Below, one piece after another: positions 1-6,043 of a DNA stretch of 6,473 bases; within the stretch, counting starts at the first letter, position 1, and each line of letters begins with the position of its first letter. The notes beneath the pieces are model-generated. The model made no database searches and was not told where the DNA came from. It worked only from the letters and a program-made list of their open reading frames with translations. Source of the DNA: Candidatus Fermentibacterota bacterium (GTDB lineage: Bacteria > Fermentibacterota > Fermentibacteria > Fermentibacterales > JCC-6); the NCBI GenBank assembly GCA_030607835.1, contig JAUWJE010000116.1:1-6473 (forward strand), read 5' to 3'. The translations under genes and the position numbers were made by a program.

Positions 1-56
1 TAAATACTGTGAACGCGCAACTATGATCGAAGCAGACCTGCTAAGCTCAAAATGAT

Positions 57-78
57 AGATAAACGAATACAGATAAAC
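57..78. repeat. Short direct repeat downstream of queH
   Basis: AGATAAAC occurs at 57-64 and again at 71-78, a 14-base period, just beyond the queH stop. A seven-base inverted repeat (CAAAATG at 50-54 and flanking bases on the plus strand, pairing with CATTTTG at 78-84) brackets it with a 23-base loop. No T-tract follows and the arms are AT-rich, so this is not a convincing terminator. Confidence 0.4.
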
Positions 79-84
79 ATTTTG

Positions 85-642
85 TCAGACCATTCCCGGT
101 GACTTAATTGAAAGATATCTGTCCCGTTCACTGAAAACGCATCCGCAGTAAGGCTGCCGATACATACCGTTTTCTCTGGATACACTTACTGAATCTTTAT
201 ATAGATCTCTATAATCTCTATATATAAATTCCACTCCAGCCTTGTATGATGCCTTTCCCCCAGCTCTCTTTATCTGCTCCTGATTCTGATAAGGGCTGAC
301 GGACAAAGTTGTTGAGAATGCGTGTATTCCCATTTCATTCGCTTTTTCTGCTGTCGCTGAAAGCCTGTCTTCAAAGCATGCATAGCATCTGTTCTCTGCC
401 TCAAGAAGCATTCTTATGTTCTCCTCCAGGGGATACGCTTCAACTGTCTCAAGAGGAATTCCTTCTGATTCAGAGTATGCAGTCAGGGTCTCCAGTCTTC
501 TCTGTCTTTCTTGGAACGGATGAATATTCGGATTATAAAAGAAGGCTGTAACTCGGAATCCCTCCTGGGAGAGTGCCTTCTGAACAACAGTCAAACACGG
601 AGCGCAGCATACATGCAGCAACAATGGAACGAAGTTAGTCAC
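85..642 (-). CDS. queH: Epoxyqueuosine reductase QueH (DUF208 family)
   Basis: This 185-residue protein fits QueH, the non-QueG enzyme that reduces epoxyqueuosine to queuosine at tRNA position 34, the last step of the pathway. The family signature is clear: LLHVCCAPC (8-16; Cys12, Cys13, Cys16), FFYNPNIHPFQE (34-45), RCYACFEDRL (85-94; Cys86, Cys89), FSTTLSVSPYQN (109-120) and YCGCVFSERDR (165-175; Cys166, Cys168). These cysteines are the expected metal and iron-sulfur ligands of the family. The start is a GTG overlapping the ruvB TGA (GTGA), with AGGAAG about ten bases upstream. No other start precedes the first cysteine motif. It is the last gene of the operon. In other bacteria queA and tgt often follow ruvAB, so a queuosine gene here fits. 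A nine-base tandem repeat encodes the YRDYRD segment (141-146). Confidence 0.95.
   Translation of the reverse strand: MTNFVPLLLHVCCAPCLTVVQKALSQEGFRVTAFFYNPNIHPFQERQRRLETLTAYSESEGIPLETVEAYPLEENIRMLLEAENRCYACFEDRLSATAEKANEMGIHAFSTTLSVSPYQNQEQIKRAGGKASYKAGVEFIYRDYRDLYKDSVSVSRENGMYRQPYCGCVFSERDRYLSIKSPGMV
205..222 (-). repeat. Nine-base tandem duplication inside queH
   Basis: TATAGAGAT occurs twice head to tail on the coding strand and encodes Tyr-Arg-Asp twice (residues 141-146). The repeat is in frame and lies within a motif where the family has an acidic/aromatic/Arg pattern. It could be a small duplication or chance codon reuse. Confidence 0.6.
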
Positions 643-1658
643 AATAGCAATTCTTCCTGACCCCTGTAATCAAGTCCGAGGTGCCTGCATGCTTTAGGAG
701 TAGTCATTCTTCCCCTGCTTGTTCTGTTTAAGAATCCGGTTGAAAGAAGAAAAGGCTCCACTACATCAATGAGAGTATCCTGTTCCTCATTCAGGGTTGC
801 AGCAAGAGCAGCGACACCAACCGGACCGCCTGTATACTGTTTTATGATCACCTGAAGATATCTTCTGTCCAGGCTATCCAGTCCGGCTTCATCTATACCA
901 TGAATATCCATTGCCTCAACCGCGACATCCTCGGTAATGGAATCCTTTTCCTCAACCTGCGCAAAATCGCGAACCCTCTTGAGAAGTCTGTTGGATATTC
1001 TGGGTGTTCCTCGGGACCGAAACGCAATTGTCTCAGCTCCTCCATCCGTGATATCAATCTTGAGAATAGTCGATGATCTTCGGACAATCTCAGCAAGCTC
1101 GCACGTAGTGTAGAATTGCATGTGGAGCGACAGGCCGAATCTGTCTCTCATTGGTCCGGTGATAAGCCCGGCCCTGGTAGTGGCGCCAACAATCGTAAAT
1201 TCGGCCAGATCAAGTCTTACAGTCCGGGCATGAGGACCTGGATCAAGCACAATGTCTATTTCGAAATCTTCCATAGCCGGATACAGGTATTCTTCGACAA
1301 TTCTTGGTAACCTGTGCATTTCATCGATGAACAGGATATCACCCTGTTGGAGATTGGTGAGTATTCCTACAAGATCAGCAGCTCTTTCGAGAGCTGGACC
1401 CGAAGCTGAAACAAAGCCTGCATTCATCTCATTTGCTACCACATGTGCGAGTGTTGTCTTTCCAAGTCCGGGAGGACCGTGAAACAGGATATGATCGAGA
1501 GGTTCACCTCTTCCGAGAGCAGCCTGAATTGCTATGGATAGTTTTTTCACTACAGCTTCCTGCCCGATATACTCGTTTAGATTCTTCGGTCGAAGAGAAG
1601 TAAGCGTGCTTTCGTCAATGCTCTCTGATCCGCCTGAAATAATGGACTCTCTGCTCAC
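639..1658 (-). CDS. ruvB: Holliday junction branch migration ATPase RuvB
   Basis: The protein is 339 residues from the GTG at 1658, typical for RuvB (about 336-350). It is the AAA+ hexameric motor that pumps DNA through the RuvA-bound junction. Numbering from this GTG: RPKNLNEYIGQ (23-33) opens the core, Walker A is GPPGLGKTT (61-69), and Walker B is ILFIDEMHRL (108-117). Sensor 1 is IVGATTRAG (156-164), the arginine finger is in GPMRDRFG (Arg171), sensor 2 is in GTPRISNRLLKR, and the C-terminal winged helix holds GFLNRTSRGRMTT. A longer form from the ATG at 1685 would add nine residues (MCDENQEQK) with no family counterpart that I know. The GTG has an AGGAG at six bases and overlaps the ruvA TGA as GTGA. 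The 3' end overlaps queH by four bases. Confidence 0.96.
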   Translation of the reverse strand: MSRESIISGGSESIDESTLTSLRPKNLNEYIGQEAVVKKLSIAIQAALGRGEPLDHILFHGPPGLGKTTLAHVVANEMNAGFVSASGPALERAADLVGILTNLQQGDILFIDEMHRLPRIVEEYLYPAMEDFEIDIVLDPGPHARTVRLDLAEFTIVGATTRAGLITGPMRDRFGLSLHMQFYTTCELAEIVRRSSTILKIDITDGGAETIAFRSRGTPRISNRLLKRVRDFAQVEEKDSITEDVAVEAMDIHGIDEAGLDSLDRRYLQVIIKQYTGGPVGVAALAATLNEEQDTLIDVVEPFLLSTGFLNRTSRGRMTTPKACRHLGLDYRGQEELLL

Positions 1659-2254
1659 TTTCTGCTCCTGATTCTCATCGCACATTTAACCATGGACGGG
1701 GTATCCGCATCATCACCAAGTTCTTTTAAAGTCTTGGCTAGAAGAGTTTCAGCTTCAGAAGACGGAATACCAAGTTGTCGTAGCACAGCTCGGGCTTCAT
1801 TCAGAGCAGCTGAACCAGGACTGACAGCAGAGAAGGAGCCATAGACTTTCTCCATCTGATCCTGAAGTCTGGCTACAATCTGCTTTGCTCTCTTGTTTCC
1901 TATTCCGGGAAGTGCTGTCAGATAAGCAAAATCCTCGGAAGCGATTGCACCCGCTATCTCTTCTGGGGGCCTTGCCAGCGCTTTTACAGCTGCCTTCACA
2001 CCTACTCCTGAAACGGAGATGAACTGCTCAAAGAATTCTCTGTCCCTGATCTCAGGAAATCCCACAATAATGGGTACCATGCGGTTTCCTTCCATCTGAA
2101 AATGAAGGTATACAGGTATATCCAGCGTCTGTCCTACTGAAATTCTTCTCAGGAAAAATCCTGGAGTAAGGATCGCTAATACCACAGGACCTGTCCGGAG
2201 GTAGATGGTGGAATCACCCGTGTCTACTACTGTTCCTCTTATACTTTCTATCAT
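1655..2254 (-). CDS. ruvA: Holliday junction branch migration protein RuvA
   Basis: This 199-residue protein is the junction-recognition subunit that binds four-way DNA as a tetramer or octamer and loads the RuvB motor. The N-terminal OB-fold begins MIESIRGTVV. Two helix-hairpin-helix motifs follow: FISVSGVGVKAAV (78-90) and LTALPGIGNKRAK (112-124). The C-terminal RuvB-binding three-helix domain covers about 150-180 (NEARAVLRQLGIP). The ATG at 2254 fits the family start (MI..). A GTG three codons upstream (2263) is possible but less likely, and neither has a strong ribosome site, so initiation is probably coupled to ruvC. Oddities: the acidic-pin loop reads MEGNR, keeping Glu55 but with Gly at position 56, where E. 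coli has Asp. The usual LYGF after it reads IVGF. The second hairpin reads GNKRAKQIVARL instead of the common GKKTAERLIxEL. The protein is divergent but intact. Its TGA overlaps the ruvB GTG. Confidence 0.95.
   Translation of the reverse strand: MIESIRGTVVDTGDSTIYLRTGPVVLAILTPGFFLRRISVGQTLDIPVYLHFQMEGNRMVPIIVGFPEIRDREFFEQFISVSGVGVKAAVKALARPPEEIAGAIASEDFAYLTALPGIGNKRAKQIVARLQDQMEKVYGSFSAVSPGSAALNEARAVLRQLGIPSSEAETLLAKTLKELGDDADTPSMVKCAMRIRSRK
1665..1669 (-). promoter_or_regulatory. Ribosome binding site deciding the ruvB start
   Basis: AGGAG lies inside the 3' end of ruvA, six bases before the GTG at 1658. The upstream in-frame ATG at 1685 is preceded by CCATGGTTAA, with no clear Shine-Dalgarno match. 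This favours the GTG, which also forms a standard GTGA overlap with the ruvA stop. Confidence 0.7.
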
Positions 2255-2744
2255 ACCTTTCACTTTCGTATGCAGCTATTGCAGCAGCAAGAGCATCAGT
2301 AACATCATCAGGCCGGATTATTTCAGATATACCCAGTAAGTGCCTGACCATGCCGGCAACCTGCTCCTTACTTGCCCTTCCTGTTCCGGTCACAAACTTC
2401 TTTATCGTTGTTGCAGCAAGTGGAACAATCCTCAGATTCCTCCTCTGTCCCGCAAGGCAAAGAACTCCTCTTGCATGCCCCATCTTGATAGCGGTGGCAG
2501 GATGTCTGTAGTGCGAGAATACCTCCTCCAGTCCCATTGCTTCCGGGTGATAGGAGTCAATGACCTCGATCAGGCCGGTGTAGAGTTCATCAAGCCTTGC
2601 AGGAAGTGGATCATCCGGTGACGATTTGATCGTCCCGGCATCAACTAATTCCGTCTTTCCTGACTCAAAACGAAGGACTCCGTAACCTGTTGTACCCAGT
2701 CCAGGATCTACACCAATATAAACTGGACAATTATCAGGGTTCAA
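2214..2744 (-). CDS. ruvC: Crossover junction endodeoxyribonuclease RuvC
   Basis: At 176 residues this is close to the 173 of E. coli RuvC. It is the Holliday-junction resolvase, which acts as a dimer and nicks two opposing strands of a junction handled by RuvAB. The RNase H-like catalytic acidic residues are all present: Asp13 in YIGVDPGLGTTGYG, Glu73 in LEEVF, and Asp147 and Asp150 in DDVTDALAAA. By alignment from memory these match D7, E66, D138 and D141 of the E. coli enzyme. MGHARGV (88-94) is also typical. The start must be the TTG at 2744. It sits directly after the in-frame yebC TAA, and no ATG or GTG occurs before the first catalytic strand. GGGAAGAG at 2748-2755 can serve as its ribosome site. 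The 3' end overlaps ruvA by 41 bases. Confidence 0.95.
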   Translation of the reverse strand: MNPDNCPVYIGVDPGLGTTGYGVLRFESGKTELVDAGTIKSSPDDPLPARLDELYTGLIEVIDSYHPEAMGLEEVFSHYRHPATAIKMGHARGVLCLAGQRRNLRIVPLAATTIKKFVTGTGRASKEQVAGMVRHLLGISEIIRPDDVTDALAAAIAAYESERYDRKYKRNSSRHG

Positions 2745-3473
2745 TTACTCTTCCCGAATCTCAAAATTTGTATGAACCGCCTGTACATCATCGCACTCTT
2801 CAAGTATCAGAAGCAGCTGAATTGCTTTCTCAGCTTCTTTGTCAGTAAGTCCGATCCAGTTATCTGGCTGCTTAGTGATCTCAGCGCTTTCTATCCTGAT
2901 TCCGGACTTCACAAGAACTTCTTTCACATCAAACACATCGGATGGTGAGGTCATGGCAATGACGATGTCATCCTGCGTCTGAACATCCTCAAGACCTGCG
3001 TCAAGACCAGCTTCGAGAATCTGATCTTCCGTGTATTCAGTCCCGTCGATTGTTATCTGTCCCACTCTGTTGAACATGTACGCTACACTGTTCCTCGAAC
3101 CCAGATGACCTCCATGCTTGGTTAGAATGTGTCTGATATCCGCCGCGGCTCTGTTCTTGTTATCGGTCAGCACTTCAATGATAATCGCAACTCCGCCAGG
3201 ACCATAGGCTTCGTACGTGATCTCCTCGTAATTAATACCTTCAAGATCACCTGTTCCCCTCTTTATGGCCCGAGTAATGTTATCTGAAGGCATGTTGTGA
3301 GATTTTGCGGTTTCAACAGCTACCCTGAGCCTGGAGTTGGATTCAATATCTGCTCCGCCGTCCCTTGCGGCAACAGTTATTTCCTTAACCAGACGACTGA
3401 ATATCTTACCTCTGGCAGCATCAGCTTTCTGTTTCTTATGTTTGATGCTGCTCCATTTATTATGTCCTGACAT
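2745..3473 (-). CDS. yebC: YebC/PmpR/TACO1-family protein
   Basis: At 242 residues this is a normal length for the family. The N terminus MSGHNKWSSIKHKK matches the family signature, followed by RGKIFSRLVKEI (21-32), NMPSDNITRAIKRGTG (60-75), YEAYGPGGVAIIIE (87-100), LTDNKNR (102-108) and KHGGHLG (119-125). The acidic end contains LEECDDVQAVHTNFE. The family was first described as DNA-binding transcriptional regulators (PmpR in Pseudomonas). The mitochondrial homologue TACO1 is a translation activator, and recent work links YebC to relief of ribosome stalling at proline-rich stretches. I take translation support as the likelier core role. The start is the ATG at 3473, chosen by homology and by the AGGAG at six bases; an ATG two codons earlier has no room for a ribosome site. 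Linkage to ruvC is conserved in many bacteria. It is the first gene after the putative promoter, and its TAA is followed directly by the ruvC start. Confidence 0.95.
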   Translation of the reverse strand: MSGHNKWSSIKHKKQKADAARGKIFSRLVKEITVAARDGGADIESNSRLRVAVETAKSHNMPSDNITRAIKRGTGDLEGINYEEITYEAYGPGGVAIIIEVLTDNKNRAAADIRHILTKHGGHLGSRNSVAYMFNRVGQITIDGTEYTEDQILEAGLDAGLEDVQTQDDIVIAMTSPSDVFDVKEVLVKSGIRIESAEITKQPDNWIGLTDKEAEKAIQLLLILEECDDVQAVHTNFEIREE

Positions 3474-3479
3474 GCACAT

Positions 3480-3484
3480 CTCCT
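3480..3484 (-). promoter_or_regulatory. Ribosome binding site fixing the yebC start
   Basis: AGGAG lies six bases before the ATG at 3473, an ideal spacing. It directly abuts the alternative ATG at 3479, which is too close for initiation. The site therefore supports the downstream start. Confidence 0.75.
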
Positions 3485-3523
3485 GTCCGCATGATTTACA
3501 ATAATTCCATCAAAGCTACTGCA

Positions 3524-3552
3524 ACATTAGATATCTGATATGCTCCGGTCAA
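3524..3552 (-). promoter_or_regulatory. Putative sigma70-type promoter for yebC-ruvCAB-queH
   Basis: In the gap between the third zinc-ribbon gene and yebC, the minus strand carries TTGACC (3552-3547; five of six match the -35 consensus). After exactly 17 bases comes TAATGT (3529-3524; it keeps T1, A2 and T6 of the -10 box). Transcription would start near 3517, leaving a leader of about 43 bases before the yebC ATG. The spacer contains the perfect 11-base palindrome ATATCTGATAT (3531-3541), which could be an operator or chance. The -10 match is weak, and no LexA-type box (CTG-N10-CAG) was seen. Confidence 0.45.
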
Positions 3553-3566
3553 GAAGTAGATTCCAG

Positions 3567-4259
3567 TCACACATTATATCCACCCCGATTGAGAATATCA
3601 TTTGCGTCTTCTACCGCTGTGAAAGGAATTTTTATGTCTGTGCCGTTTATCCGGAAAGCATGTTTTTTCGGCGTACATCCTATTGCGAGAACTTTTAAGG
3701 AATGAACTTCAATGTTAAGATCAATAAAAGCCAGATAGTCAGATCTCTGGACTTCAATCCCAACAGCAACACCTTCTGCAATTTTCGAAACATCTTCAAG
3801 GCCCACGCTACCACCGATAATCGGCGGGTATTTACCGAACTGCAGGAACTCCTGCAAGAATTCTTCCTCATGAAGCATAACGCCGGTTGACAGTACAAGA
3901 CTTGTTGAAAATGCAGGAAAGATGATCAGCTCTCTTCTGGACTCTTTCGATGATTCAACGTGGTCGGGCTTTCCCTCTTGAAATTTTCTTTGACCGGCAA
4001 TCGGTGTGGTTCTGGATTCCCCTCGCGAAATCCTCCTGAATATTTCAACGGTTGCATCGACCTTCCAGAAAGGCAGAAGAATTGTCCCGGAATCGTCAAA
4101 GCGGGTGAATTCAATCTCAACAGGAACGAGTTCATCACCATACACCTGGCATCTGCCGCATTCGTTGCAGAAAAAGACTATATCGGTTGAAAGCCCATCA
4201 AGATCATTCCCACAATTGGGACACCTTAGAACAGTAATACTCAAGAACTTACTCTGCAT
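3567..4259 (-). CDS. Soluble zinc-ribbon protein (third of three)
   Basis: This 230-residue protein has a zinc ribbon at C13-x2-C16 and C31-x2-C34, with an extra Cys37 (CNECGRC) that could act as an alternative ligand. LLPFWKVDATVEI (61-73) matches the Pro-aromatic module of its two upstream neighbours, and IIFPAFSTSL (112-121) is a second Pro-aromatic segment. Residues 75-110 are polar, charged and probably flexible. No stretch is long and hydrophobic enough for a membrane helix, so this member appears cytosolic. It may be a partner of the two membrane members rather than a copy of them. The ATG start follows GAGAGG (4267-4272) at a seven-base spacing, and only 17 bases separate it from the previous gene. 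After its stop comes the one clear intergenic gap, so it is probably the last gene of the upstream transcription unit. The function is not recognised. Confidence 0.82.
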   Translation of the reverse strand: MQSKFLSITVLRCPNCGNDLDGLSTDIVFFCNECGRCQVYGDELVPVEIEFTRFDDSGTILLPFWKVDATVEIFRRISRGESRTTPIAGQRKFQEGKPDHVESSKESRRELIIFPAFSTSLVLSTGVMLHEEEFLQEFLQFGKYPPIIGGSVGLEDVSKIAEGVAVGIEVQRSDYLAFIDLNIEVHSLKVLAIGCTPKKHAFRINGTDIKIPFTAVEDANDILNRGGYNV

Positions 4260-4266
4260 ACCAGAA

Positions 4267-4272
4267 CCTCTC
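4267..4272 (-). promoter_or_regulatory. Ribosome binding site of the third zinc-ribbon gene
   Basis: GAGAGG lies seven bases before the ATG at 4259, in the 17-base gap after the preceding stop. It indicates independent initiation of the third gene, unlike its two coupled upstream neighbours. Confidence 0.6.
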
Positions 4273-4276
4273 GAAG

Positions 4277-5350
4277 TTAGACATAAGTTTCGCTCCCTTT
4301 CCTGCTGAGTTCACTGAGTATTTTCAACAGATGATGGGTTCCATAGGCGAGGGAGGCCACGATCAGAATTACAACAGGTATACAGCTCGATTGAGTTCCG
4401 GAAATCGTTCTGTAATTCAGTTTGCCGCTGAATACAAGATCAGTGAGAATCGGTAACAGTCCCGCCCAGAAAACTGCCATCGCAATTGTCAGGATTCTTT
4501 TGTCCTTTTTCGACAAGGGAAAGCGACCCCGCAGCACTTCGCCGGATCGTCCATCAACAACAACCTGAAAGGTCCTGCCGTCGAATCTGAAATCAGTTAC
4601 CCATAGAGGGTAATAAACAAGCATTTCACGATGTCCGGAAACAAGAATGTACTCCCACCTTTCTTCAAGACCAAAACCGACACCGGATGCAAGTCTGCGA
4701 AAGTATCGCACTGTCTGTGCTTGTGCTTCAACAAGCGACACTATGGGGTCAACGAAGACACCCTCTCTGGAGGCTTCATTCTCAAGTACTTCCAGACCCT
4801 CCGGCAGCGTGTCACGCTGAATATCCAACCCCTGAATGGAAAGTTGTGAATCCGCTGAAAGCGCAGGTATCCCGAGCGGCTCCAGATCAGCTCCACTGAT
4901 GTTAACACTTCCGGAAATCTGTATCTCCCGCTCAACCGCATCTGAACCGGTTCTTGACTTGATTTTTCTGGTTGAAGATAACGTGTATCCAGATGATCCC
5001 TGCCCCTCAGAACCGATGACAGGAATCTCAACTTCTCGGAAAACTGGTTCTACACCAAGCACATAACCGTTCGCCTGCGCGGTGCAATGCCAGAATGGAA
5101 CATAGTACAGAGTTGGTCGGCTGACCTTTGCGTCATCTGTTGCATGCGGATTAATGCTCTGCAGCTTCCTCCGGATGGAGCGCAGCACATCAACACTCGA
5201 TTTGCTTGACGGCAGAAAAAATTTCCCTGCAGCATTAGAGAGAAGAAGACTGCTTGAACAGCTGTGACAGACAGTATGCGTATCCCGCTCAGAAACGTTC
5301 AGAAGTCCGCTACAGGATGGACAGGTTAACGCAAAAGATACCTTCTTCAC
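4277..5350 (-). CDS. Zinc-ribbon protein with C-terminal transmembrane hairpin (second of three, largest)
   Basis: This 357-residue protein begins with a zinc ribbon (C10-x2-C13, C28-x2-C31). Two Pro-aromatic modules follow: YYVPFWHCTA (82-91) and YYPLWVTDFRFDG (246-258). The second runs into VVVDGRSGEVLRGRFP (263-278), the best-preserved copy of the module in the cassette. The middle (about 100-240) is a soluble region of unknown fold with a PLGIPALS segment near 158-165. Two membrane helices lie at about 285-307 and 323-345. The basic flanks KKDKR and SRKG predict cytoplasmic N and C termini. The start is GTG; AAGGTGA at 5358-5364 lies seven bases upstream, and the G is shared with the previous gene's TAG. 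There is no signal peptide. The layout resembles Bacillus YdjG, whose operon also encodes PspA-like and SPFH proteins, but this comparison is from memory. No enzyme motif is visible. A scaffold, sensor or membrane-tethered metal-binding role is possible but unproven. Confidence 0.85.
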   Translation of the reverse strand: MKKVSFALTCPSCSGLLNVSERDTHTVCHSCSSSLLLSNAAGKFFLPSSKSSVDVLRSIRRKLQSINPHATDDAKVSRPTLYYVPFWHCTAQANGYVLGVEPVFREVEIPVIGSEGQGSSGYTLSSTRKIKSRTGSDAVEREIQISGSVNISGADLEPLGIPALSADSQLSIQGLDIQRDTLPEGLEVLENEASREGVFVDPIVSLVEAQAQTVRYFRRLASGVGFGLEERWEYILVSGHREMLVYYPLWVTDFRFDGRTFQVVVDGRSGEVLRGRFPLSKKDKRILTIAMAVFWAGLLPILTDLVFSGKLNYRTISGTQSSCIPVVILIVASLAYGTHHLLKILSELSRKGSETYV

Positions 5351-6042
5351 TACTTTCTCACCTTATTGAGATAGAATACACCCACGAGAACCAACAGGAA
5401 AATAACAGAGAACCAGGTTTGGGAAAGCCAGGATATACCAATGTTTTTAAGAAGCAGGAAAACAGGGATTGATACAGCCAATCCTGCAATGAGGATAAGA
5501 AAGAAGAGCTTTCGCAATTCCATCTCTTTGAGATCCGAATCATCCTGAACAGGAGATTCTCCCAGAAGCTGGCCTGATACGGCATCTACCAGCACTCCCT
5601 CATTGTATCCTTCCAGTTTGAGCATAACAATATAGAACGGATGAAACACAATTCTAACTGACTCTTCATCAATCAGATCCCTATCAAATGGAATGAACTC
5701 GCATGGTTCGGCTATACTCACCTCAAATATCCTTCTGTCTCCAGCAGGAGGAGAATAATCCTCCAGATCCTGCCATGGCTGACTGAAGCAGGATATCAGA
5801 GTCTTGCCCGTCAATGAGTGATCAACCTCATAGTATGGAAAGTACTTCTTCTCCAATGAAATAACCATTCCAGGCGGAAAGAGACGTTTTACATGTTCTT
5901 CGGCAACAGAAGGCATGACAATTTGAGGTGTATCAGCAGGTGGATCAACTACTATTCTTGCGTCGCAGTAAGGGCATCTGAGAAAGAAATCACTTTCGAT
6001 TACAATGTGTTCTGCACCGCATTGTGTGCAGCTGATCTTCAT
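5350..6042 (-). CDS. Zinc-ribbon protein with C-terminal transmembrane hairpin (first of three)
   Basis: This 230-residue protein is not a family I can name. It opens with a zinc ribbon (C5-x2-C8 and C23-x2-C26). A soluble region follows with two Pro-aromatic modules: YFPYYEVD (67-74) and, at 133-164, FHPFYIVML leading into VDAVSGQLLGESP. The second resembles the 'PxW ... DG.(S/T)G...G..P' segment of YdjG-type membrane zinc-ribbon proteins. Two hydrophobic helices follow at about 179-198 and 208-225, and the basic tail NKVRK suggests that both termini are cytoplasmic. The likely picture is a cytoplasmic metal-binding domain tethered to the inner membrane by a hairpin. The ATG lies one base after the upstream stop, with a GGAG about 12 bases away. 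That spacing is long, so translational coupling is likely. The TAG stop shares its G with the GTG start of the next gene. The gene is real, but its function is unknown. Confidence 0.85.
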   Translation of the reverse strand: MKISCTQCGAEHIVIESDFFLRCPYCDARIVVDPPADTPQIVMPSVAEEHVKRLFPPGMVISLEKKYFPYYEVDHSLTGKTLISCFSQPWQDLEDYSPPAGDRRIFEVSIAEPCEFIPFDRDLIDEESVRIVFHPFYIVMLKLEGYNEGVLVDAVSGQLLGESPVQDDSDLKEMELRKLFFLILIAGLAVSIPVFLLLKNIGISWLSQTWFSVIFLLVLVGVFYLNKVRK

Positions 6043-6043
6043 T

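Noticed and set aside
30..43. AGCAG-AC-CTGCT inverted repeat as a possible terminator for the queH operon
   Set aside because: A two-base loop is too tight for a stable hairpin and no T-tract follows on the minus strand.
24..80. A small hydrophobic peptide frame (MFICIRL...) starting at 80 on the minus strand
   Set aside because: It is under 20 codons with no ribosome site, so it is not distinguishable from chance.
2255..2263. Start of ruvA at the GTG at 2263
   Set aside because: RuvA proteins typically begin with MI at the first beta strand, which fits the ATG at 2254. The extra three residues have no better ribosome site.
3474..3479. Start of yebC at the ATG at 3479
   Set aside because: The AGGAG abuts this codon with no spacer, and the family begins M(A/S)GH, which matches the ATG at 3473.
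4006..4308. A 100-codon plus-strand frame opposite the third zinc-ribbon gene
   Set aside because: It is antisense to a gene with clear cysteine motifs, shows no recognisable domain, and runs across a gene boundary.
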